5,817 nt of DNA from Desulfocapsa sulfexigens. Lineage in GTDB: Bacteria > Desulfobacterota > Desulfobulbia > Desulfobulbales > Desulfocapsaceae. Each line of letters starts with the position of its first letter. Within the stretch, counting starts at the first letter, position 1. Positions 1 through 4,397 of the stretch are shown piece after piece. The stretch lies in the NCBI GenBank assembly GCA_020721165.1, contig DYNG01000069.1, positions 1-5,817 on the forward strand, given 5' to 3'. The position numbers and the translations under genes were made by a program. A model generated the notes under the pieces. The model was not told where the DNA came from. It saw only the letters and a list, made by a program, of their open reading frames with translations, and ran no database searches.

Positions 1-159
1 TTTTCCAGTTTTGAATTTTCATCGCGGAAAGAAAGGGATGTCTTGTGGGCTCAAGTAGCAGAGAGCCAAATTGATGCCTTTGAGCGGGATGAGATAGCGG
101 CAATTCCTGCAAAAAGTGTTTTTGATGAAATCGAGAAGCACAAAAATAATGAAAATTGA
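1..159 (+). CDS. 3' end of an antitoxin-like 'putative addiction module component' protein (partial)
   Basis: Frame 1 is open from the window edge to TGA at 157-159, giving the last 52 residues of a protein whose start lies upstream. The visible part is charged and helical, with W16-A-Q-V, then AFERDEIAAIP (about residues 26-36) and SVFDEIEK near the end. A tryptophan, an acidic/basic helix, a G/D-E-I-x-A-I-P turn and a final V-F-x-x-I segment are the C-terminal pattern I associate with the small Unstab_antitox / TIGR02574 family, usually paired with a downstream ParE/RelE-type toxin. No toxin follows: only 72 bases separate the stop from manC. Hand-counted GC is about 40%, well below the flanking genes, which fits acquired DNA. 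The family call rests on pattern memory, since the N-terminal half is missing; it could also be another small helical protein. Confidence 0.6.
   Translation, partial: FSSFEFSSRKERDVLWAQVAESQIDAFERDEIAAIPAKSVFDEIEKHKNNEN
122..150 (+). promoter_or_regulatory. Candidate sigma-70-type promoter for manC
   Basis: TTGATG at 122-127 (4 of 6 matches to TTGACA) is followed after exactly 17 bases by AATAAT at 145-150 (5 of 6 matches to TATAAT). It lies inside the end of the upstream coding region, so transcription would start near 157 and give a leader of about 75 bases before manC. The surrounding DNA is AT-rich, which raises the chance of a random match. Confidence 0.35.
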
Positions 160-193
160 TTAGTCCGCGCCTGCGCGCCCCTTTGTCGTTTCA

Positions 194-218
194 GGGGAAA
201 ATGGCCCCATCTTTTTTT
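194..218 (+). terminator. Weak terminator-like or leader hairpin just before manC
   Basis: GGGG (194-197) and CCCC (205-208) can pair across a 7-base loop and are followed by seven Ts at 212-218. The stem is only 4 bp, so it would be a poor intrinsic terminator for the upstream gene. The T-run directly abuts the manC Shine-Dalgarno, so the element may instead act in the manC leader. Confidence 0.3.
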
Positions 219-223
219 AGGAG
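219..223 (+). promoter_or_regulatory. Ribosome binding site of manC
   Basis: AGGAG lies 8 bases before the ATG at 232, a near-ideal match and spacing. It fixes the manC start and directly follows the T7 tract of the hairpin at 194-218. Confidence 0.75.
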
Positions 224-231
224 CAGCAATC

Positions 232-1683
232 ATGGTTAATATTCAACCCGTCATTCTTGCCGGAGGCACGGGTTCCCGGTTGTGGCCGTTGTCACGGGAA
301 CTTTTTCCCAAACAGCTTTTACAGTTGATTGACACCAGTTCTCTTCTGCAAAGCACAATCCTGCGGGTTGGTCAAATCCCGGGACTGTTGCCGCCGCTGG
401 TGGTGGTTGGCGAAGAGCATCGGTTCATTACCCGCAGCCAGATTGATGAGCTGGGGGTGGCTCCTGAATACACCATTCTCCTGGAGCCCGTTGGCCGCAA
501 CACCGCCCCGGCCGTGTGCGCCGCCGTCGAATATTGCGCCCTCAGTCAGGATGAGGACACCATTCTCCTGATCTTGCCCGCCGACCATCTGATTTTGCGG
601 CAAGAGGCCTTTGCCGAGGCCGTGCAGAGGGCGGCGGAACTGGCGGCAAACGGGGCCATCGTTACCTTTGGCATCGAACCCCAGAGGCCGGAAACCGGTT
701 ATGGTTACATCGAGCGGGGTGAAGGTCATGCGGTTCTCTCCTTTAAGGAAAAGCCGGATCTGCCCACGGCCTCGGCCTATCTTGAACAGGGCAACTATTT
801 CTGGAACAGCGGCATGTTTGCCTTTTCCATCGCCTCGTTCCGTCAGGAGATGGCCAGTCATGCCCCGGAAATACTGACTACCATGCGCAACGCCGTTGCC
901 CACGGCGCCAGAGACGGGGTCTTCTTCCGTCTGGATCAGACGATCATGGCCACCTCGCCCAGCGACTCCATTGATTATGCCCTGATGGAAAAAAGTGACA
1001 AGATGGCGGTGGTGGCCGCCCATCTCGACTGGAGTGATATCGGTTCCTGGCAGGCCTTATGGGAGATTTCCAGAAAAGATGAACAGGGTAATGTCAGCGT
1101 CGGCGATGTGATTCTTGAGGACAGTCACAACTGCCTGGTTCGCTCAGAAAGCAAACTGGTGACCACCGTTGGTCTTGAAAACACGATTGTCATTGAAACC
1201 GCCGATGCCGTGCTGGTGGCGCCCTTGTCCCGCTCCCAGGACGTCAAGGCCGTGGTCGCCCAACTCCAGAAGAAACAGCGCAACGAATTCAAATTCCATC
1301 GCACGGTTTTTCGCCCCTGGGGCAGTTATACCGTCCTTGAGCAGCAACCCCGTTATCAGATCAAAAGGATTACGGTCTATCCCGAAAAAAAGCTCTCCCT
1401 GCAGATGCATCATCACCGCCACGAGCACTGGGTCATCGTCACGGGAACGGCCCGGATTACCAATGGCAAGGAGGTCTTCCTCCTCCATGAAAACCAGTCC
1501 ACCTACATCCCCGCCGGCGTCCTTCACCGTTTGGAGAACCCAGGGGTGATTAACCTCGAACTCATTGAGGTGCAAAATGGAAGTTATCTTGGCGAAAACG
1601 ACATCATTCGCTTTGATGATGATTACGGACGGGGAACGGAATCGGGAACAGAGGACAAGGGAGGGAAGACAGAAAACAGATAA
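232..1683 (+). CDS. manC: Mannose-1-phosphate guanylyltransferase / mannose-6-phosphate isomerase (bifunctional)
   Basis: This 483-residue cytoplasmic enzyme makes GDP-mannose for surface polysaccharides. In the type II PMI-GMP family (ManC/AlgA/CpsB) one chain isomerises fructose-6-phosphate and joins mannose-1-phosphate with GTP. The N-terminal nucleotidyltransferase domain shows the signature LAGGTGSRLWPLSR at residues 9-22 with the P26-K27 pair, GRNTAP at 88-93, F-K-E-K-P at 171-175 and WNSGMF at 191-196. The C-terminal cupin isomerase domain begins around FRPWGSY (360-366) and carries the histidine-rich metal site QMHHHRHEHW (391-400). Length matches the family (about 480). The last ~16 residues after DDDYGR are a hydrophilic Gly/Glu/Lys tail. 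The gene appears monocistronic: a terminator follows 22 bases after the stop, and no other sugar-nucleotide genes are visible. Confidence 0.96.
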   Translation: MVNIQPVILAGGTGSRLWPLSRELFPKQLLQLIDTSSLLQSTILRVGQIPGLLPPLVVVGEEHRFITRSQIDELGVAPEYTILLEPVGRNTAPAVCAAVEYCALSQDEDTILLILPADHLILRQEAFAEAVQRAAELAANGAIVTFGIEPQRPETGYGYIERGEGHAVLSFKEKPDLPTASAYLEQGNYFWNSGMFAFSIASFRQEMASHAPEILTTMRNAVAHGARDGVFFRLDQTIMATSPSDSIDYALMEKSDKMAVVAAHLDWSDIGSWQALWEISRKDEQGNVSVGDVILEDSHNCLVRSESKLVTTVGLENTIVIETADAVLVAPLSRSQDVKAVVAQLQKKQRNEFKFHRTVFRPWGSYTVLEQQPRYQIKRITVYPEKKLSLQMHHHRHEHWVIVTGTARITNGKEVFLLHENQSTYIPAGVLHRLENPGVINLELIEVQNGSYLGENDIIRFDDDYGRGTESGTEDKGGKTENR

Positions 1684-1705
1684 CCGCCTTTTTCTGTCGT
1701 TATAA

Positions 1706-1755
1706 AAAAAAATGGTTTTTCATCTCCTCAGCGGGAAATGAAAAACCATTTTTTT
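1706..1755. terminator. Bidirectional rho-independent terminator between manC and the metV operon
   Basis: The arms at 1706-1723 and 1738-1755 are perfectly complementary over 18 bp, running from a 7-A tract through ATGG, T5 and CAT, with a 14-base loop in which UCC/GGA (1725-1727 / 1734-1736) may extend pairing. The A-tract on the left and the T-tract on the right give a U-rich 3' end on both strands, so it can stop manC from the left and the metV operon from the right. The stem is AT-rich rather than GC-rich, but its length compensates. Confidence 0.85.
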
Positions 1756-1818
1756 AACAGCAACTTCCAGCCGCTACCAGCCGGCTGAAGGTCGTCAGCG
1801 CTCTTTTCAGGGCGCCCT

Positions 1819-2487
1819 TCAGATGGTCAAATCGGCCCGCACCGTCTTGCGGGGGCCGCCGTGTCCGGCGGTTGACCAGTCACGAATGGGGGCAATAGTC
1901 TCCATCTGGGCCTTTTTGCCCAGCCCGCCCAAACGGTCATGGATGGATTGCCAGATGCATTCGGTCTCTTTATTGATCTCACACTTACCGCCCACCGAAC
2001 CGCCACAGGGTCCGTTCATCAGGCTTTTGGCACAACGGGCCACCGGACAAAGACCACCGGTGAGATGCAAAACACAGTCGCCACAACCGGCACACTGTTC
2101 CATCCAGATGCCCTGTTCAGCCGAACCGCCAAAAAAGGTGGTGTTCAGAGCCGGATAGACCACCGCCTCCGGTCGCAGGTTGGCGATAAAATTGACCCCG
2201 ACCCCGCAGGCCGTAGAGACAATGGCGTCATACTGACCGTTCCACTGGTCAATCCCGTCAATATATTCCTTGTCGCACTGCCGAACCAGACTGCCTTCAA
2301 TCACCTGAATATCTTTCCCCTGCTTCTTCAGACCCAGACGAATCAAACTCGCCAGGGCGGCGGCCTCTCGTTCGCCACCAGCCGAGCAAACAGTCACACA
2401 GCCACGACAGGACAATACCAGAATTTTTGCGCAATCCCGCACCATCTCTATGATTTCAGCCATCGGCTTTCGTTCCGCAACGATCAT
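1819..2487 (-). CDS. metV: MetV-like methylenetetrahydrofolate reductase C-terminal-domain protein
   Basis: This 222-residue cysteine-rich cytoplasmic protein matches the stand-alone MTHFR C-terminal domain (MetV), the iron-sulfur/metal partner of the flavoprotein MetF in anaerobes with the Wood-Ljungdahl pathway. It is thought to pass electrons to MetF, which reduces methylene-THF to methyl-THF. Visible cysteines are C27-x2-C30-x3-C34, C71, C94, and the dense block ECxxC-type C132/C135/C138, TGGLCP (143-148), R151-C152, NGPCGGS (158-164), C169 and C177. The TGG-x-CP and NGPCGGS blocks are the family hallmark. ATG at 2487 has GGGAG (2496-2500) 8 bases upstream. It is the last gene of the three-gene operon, 23 bases after the MvhD-like gene, with the shared terminator beyond it. 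MetF itself is not encoded here, so the exact partner is inferred. Confidence 0.88.
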   Translation of the reverse strand: MIVAERKPMAEIIEMVRDCAKILVLSCRGCVTVCSAGGEREAAALASLIRLGLKKQGKDIQVIEGSLVRQCDKEYIDGIDQWNGQYDAIVSTACGVGVNFIANLRPEAVVYPALNTTFFGGSAEQGIWMEQCAGCGDCVLHLTGGLCPVARCAKSLMNGPCGGSVGGKCEINKETECIWQSIHDRLGGLGKKAQMETIAPIRDWSTAGHGGPRKTVRADLTI

Positions 2488-2510
2488 TTTCTTCTCTCCC
2501 TCAGGGGCAG

Positions 2511-2924
2511 TTAACGGTGAAAAGGGCTGGGACCCAGGGCCCGGATCTTCGTATCCATAGTCACTCCGGCAGCCACAAATTCTGGGTGCAGACCACGGGG
2601 CAGGTGGAACATTTCAATCCGGCCAGCCTCAACATCCAGTTCTTCCAGGGCCTTTTTGACAGCAGCCACCCTTTTGGCCGCCCGCACACTGCCTTTGACA
2701 TTGTGACATCCATCCACGGGACAACCCACGACGAAAACCCCGTCCGCCCCGTCTTCAAAGGCCTTCAGCAGGCTGGTCACCTGGATTTTTCCGGTGCAGG
2801 GCACCCTGATCATGGTGATGTTTTTTGGAAAACCCAGCAATTGCAACTCCGTCCCCTGCTCGGCGCAACTTTGCTGAGAGGTGTAATGGCAGCTAAAAAG
2901 GATGATCTTCGGCTCAAAGCTCAT
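2511..2924 (-). CDS. MvhD-like electron-transfer iron-sulfur subunit (hydrogenase/Hdr delta-type)
   Basis: This 137-residue soluble protein has the MvhD/FrhD-type fold signature: P-x-x-I-x-x-I-R-V-P-C-x-G-K/R at about 33-46, LLKAFEDGADGVFVVGC at 52-68, then C73-H74 and a C-terminal RIEMFHL segment. In characterised complexes MvhD carries a [2Fe-2S] centre and links a hydrogenase or other donor to HdrA. Here C43, C68 and C73 are kept, but the N-terminal cysteines are arranged as C12-x7-C20 rather than the clustered CC-x-x-C that I know from typical members, so this may be a divergent subtype. ATG at 2924 has AAGGAA (2931-2936) 6 bases upstream. It sits between the HdrC-like gene (42-base gap) and metV (23-base gap), suggesting it wires one to the other. 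Confidence 0.88.
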   Translation of the reverse strand: MSFEPKIILFSCHYTSQQSCAEQGTELQLLGFPKNITMIRVPCTGKIQVTSLLKAFEDGADGVFVVGCPVDGCHNVKGSVRAAKRVAAVKKALEELDVEAGRIEMFHLPRGLHPEFVAAGVTMDTKIRALGPSPFHR

Positions 2925-2966
2925 AATTCGTTCCTTGTCTTCGACAACGATTCCAGTATTTCCAGA

Positions 2967-3527
2967 TTACAGGCCACAGGCCGCCAGCAGACGGCCATCC
3001 GCCGACTCATGCAGGGTAATCGCCCGGGCCGGACACTCCTCCACGCAGATGCCACAGGCCCGGCAGGCCTCAACATCTATATCCGCCACGCCTTGACTGT
3101 CAATCTTGGGTATGGACCAGGGACAGACCCGCACACAGGTAAGACAGGAGACACAAAGATCGCGCTGCACCTGGGCCGCCTTGCCCTTGTCAATAAGATC
3201 CTGCTTGCTGACAAAGCCTTCCTGAACCGCCAGTCGAGCCAATGCTCCCATTATTTCGGCAAACCGAACATCCTGCGGACAGACAAAGACACAGGACTGA
3301 CAACTGGAGCAGTACCAGAGGAAATCAGAAGCCAACAGCCGCTCCTTCATCCCCATGCGGATCATGTGAATAATCTTGCGGGGATCAAACTCTGGAATGG
3401 CCTGACTGACCGGACAGATGCCGCTACAGGCTCCGCATGAAAAGCAACTGTTGAGATGCTCGCCACCCGGGGTCGCCACAACCTCGCTGTTGAAGGCCGG
3501 GTTCATCGTGCTCACTGGTTTTCCCAT
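2967..3527 (-). CDS. HdrC-like protein fused to a two-cluster ferredoxin domain (four [4Fe-4S] sites)
   Basis: This 186-residue soluble electron carrier has four complete C-x2-C-x2-C-x3-C-P motifs: C28/31/34/38, C73/76/79/83, C125/128/131/135 and C155/158/161/165. The first two, with spacing typical of HdrC (including the D-P-R-K-I-I stretch at 48-53), form a heterodisulfide-reductase C-like half; the last two form a bacterial 2[4Fe-4S] ferredoxin half. No membrane segment or signal peptide is seen. I chose ATG 3527 because AGGA (3535-3538) sits 7 bases upstream and homologues of this type begin shortly before the first cysteine motif. An in-frame ATG-ATG at 3620/3617, with a weaker AAGG, would add 31 residues that look unlike the family. 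It is the first gene of the trio with the MvhD-like gene and metV; HdrA and HdrB are absent. A generic 4Fe-4S dicluster protein is the alternative name. Confidence 0.88.
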   Translation of the reverse strand: MGKPVSTMNPAFNSEVVATPGGEHLNSCFSCGACSGICPVSQAIPEFDPRKIIHMIRMGMKERLLASDFLWYCSSCQSCVFVCPQDVRFAEIMGALARLAVQEGFVSKQDLIDKGKAAQVQRDLCVSCLTCVRVCPWSIPKIDSQGVADIDVEACRACGICVEECPARAITLHESADGRLLAACGL

Positions 3528-3534
3528 GATAACA

Positions 3535-3538
3535 TCCT
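3535..3538 (-). promoter_or_regulatory. Ribosome binding site deciding the hdrC-like start
   Basis: On the minus strand AGGA lies 7 bases before the ATG at 3527. It is better placed than the AAGG only 3 bases before the upstream ATG at 3620, and therefore favours the shorter protein. Confidence 0.55.
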
Positions 3539-3612
3539 GAGAATAAAAAGAAACTCTTGTGGTTATGGATGCGGCCAGCATCCCTTCTTTCTGGCCGAAA
3601 GGTTGGCTGCCC

Positions 3613-3623
3613 CGCATCATACA
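3613..3623. repeat. 11-bp direct repeat, copy 1 (CGCATCATACA)
   Basis: Identical to the copy at 3760-3770, 147 bases away in the same orientation. This copy covers the upstream ATG-ATG (3615-3620) alternative start of the hdrC-like gene. It may be a regulator site or a coincidence. Confidence 0.4.
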
Positions 3624-3658
3624 CCTTAATGACTGATACGAATCATAAAAGAAACTTA

Positions 3659-3687
3659 TATCTACTTGAACAACCCCTGTTTGTCAA
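3659..3687 (-). promoter_or_regulatory. Candidate promoter of the hdrC-mvhD-metV operon
   Basis: On the minus strand a perfect TTGACA (3682-3687) is followed after 17 bases by TAGATA (3659-3664, 3 of 6 matches to TATAAT). Transcription would start near 3652, leaving a leader of about 125 bases before the chosen start. An alternative -10, TATGAT at 3642-3647 (5 of 6), would pair with the poorer -35 TTCAAG 17 bases upstream of it. The -35 lies inside the palindrome at 3676-3691. Confidence 0.45.
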
Positions 3688-3691
3688 CAGG
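3676..3691. promoter_or_regulatory. 16-bp palindrome, possible operator
   Basis: CCTGTT (3676-3681) and AACAGG (3686-3691) are perfect inverted arms around TGTC. The palindrome contains the minus-strand TTGACA -35 of the redox operon, the position expected for a repressor operator. Its centre is about 58 bases upstream of the hpt -35. I do not recognise the cognate regulator. Confidence 0.45.
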
Positions 3692-3741
3692 TGAAAACTC
3701 AAAATTCCTCACCACCGGAGCAGAAAATCCCCGTTAAATCC

Positions 3742-3770
3742 TTGACATTAGCCAGACTTCGCATCATACA
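3742..3770 (+). promoter_or_regulatory. Candidate sigma-70-type promoter for hpt
   Basis: A perfect TTGACA at 3742-3747 is followed after 17 bases by CATACA at 3765-3770, which matches TATAAT at 3 of 6 positions. The start would be near 3777, giving a leader of about 50 bases, too short for a riboswitch. The -10 overlaps the second copy of the 11-bp repeat. Confidence 0.45.
3760..3770. repeat. 11-bp direct repeat, copy 2 (CGCATCATACA)
   Basis: Identical to the copy at 3613-3623. This copy overlaps the candidate hpt -10 hexamer, so a protein binding it would be placed to affect hpt transcription. Confidence 0.4.
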
Positions 3771-3827
3771 GGAGAAGAGAAAAGTTGTGTAAACCTGAAA
3801 CCAGCACACGGAGAACTCCACCATATC

Positions 3828-4364
3828 ATGCAGACCATAACGACAACCCAGACTGTTATCATTGACACCTTAGCCATTCAGCAACGGGTTACGCAACTGG
3901 GGCAGAGCATCAGCCACGATTACGCCAACAAAAAACTGGCCGTGATCGGGGTCTTAAAAGGGGCCTTCGTCTTTATGGCCGACCTGATCCGCGCCGTGGA
4001 CATCCCCTTGGAGATTGATTTCGTTCAGGTCTCTTCGTACGGTCACAGCACGGTTTCCTCGGGCGAGATCGTGTTAAAAAGCGCCCCCTCCCTGGCCGTG
4101 CAGGGCCGAGATATTCTGCTGGTGGAAGATATCGTTGACAGCGGCCTGACGATTCAGTGGCTGCTGGATTATTTTAACTCCCAGGGGGCCAGTTCGGTCA
4201 GGGTCTGCGCCCTGATTGACAAGGCCGAACGACGAGATCGGGCCGTGCAGATTGATTATTGCGGATTTGCCATTCCCCAGGGCTTTCTGGTCGGCTATGG
4301 CCTTGACTGTCATGAAAAGTACCGGCAGTTGCCCGCCATTTATCATCTTTCCATCCCGGACTGA
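3828..4364 (+). CDS. hpt: Hypoxanthine phosphoribosyltransferase
   Basis: This 178-residue cytoplasmic purine-salvage enzyme joins hypoxanthine (often also guanine) to PRPP, giving IMP or GMP. It shows the type I PRTase order: V-L-K-G-A-F at 42-47 (pyrophosphate-binding loop), SSYG at 69-72 leading into the flexible loop, the PRPP motif LLVEDIVDSGLT at 97-108 with the E100-D101 pair, K132 in L-I-D-K-A (purine contact), and FLVGYGLD at 153-160 near the C-terminus. Length is normal (about 175-185). The only good Shine-Dalgarno, GGAG at 3810-3813, is 14 bases from the ATG, longer than usual, yet no alternative in-frame start lies upstream before a stop. It stands alone, divergent from the redox operon and convergent with mnmE. 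Confidence 0.95.
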   Translation: MQTITTTQTVIIDTLAIQQRVTQLGQSISHDYANKKLAVIGVLKGAFVFMADLIRAVDIPLEIDFVQVSSYGHSTVSSGEIVLKSAPSLAVQGRDILLVEDIVDSGLTIQWLLDYFNSQGASSVRVCALIDKAERRDRAVQIDYCGFAIPQGFLVGYGLDCHEKYRQLPAIYHLSIPD

Positions 4365-4397
4365 AAGAATAAGAAAGCCATCACCCTGTCGTCTCCT

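Larger units (their letters stand above)
3528..3827. other. Divergent intergenic region between the hdrC-like gene and hpt
   Basis: These 300 bases separate two genes transcribed away from each other and hold no convincing gene. They contain candidate promoters in both directions (3659-3687 leftward, 3742-3770 rightward), a 16-bp palindrome at 3676-3691, and two copies of an 11-mer at 3613-3623 and 3760-3770. The part next to the hdrC-like gene (3528-3620) is open in its frame and could be an N-terminal extension instead of leader. Confidence 0.7.

Noticed and set aside
319..1023. A 234-codon open frame on the - strand inside manC
   Set aside because: Antisense to the strongly conserved nucleotidyltransferase domain, with no domain of its own.
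1778..1822. Palindrome CAGCCGGCTG (1778-1787) and inverted repeat CTGAAGG / CCTTCAG (1785-1791 / 1816-1822) at the end of metV
   Set aside because: Short, without a T-tract, and next to a much stronger terminator; probably chance in GC-rich DNA.
1939..2514. A 191-codon open frame on the + strand opposite metV
   Set aside because: Antisense shadow of a gene with clear family motifs; low-complexity Thr/Gln/His-rich translation.
2517..3440. A 307-codon open frame on the + strand opposite the hdrC- and mvhD-like genes
   Set aside because: Its translation has no recognisable domain and it lies antisense to two genes with intact cysteine motifs and good ribosome sites. It is open only because of codon bias on the other strand.
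3676..3691. The palindrome read as an E. coli-type LexA box
   Set aside because: It has CTGT and ACAG, but with 6 bases between them instead of the 8 of that box, and neither neighbouring gene is an SOS gene.
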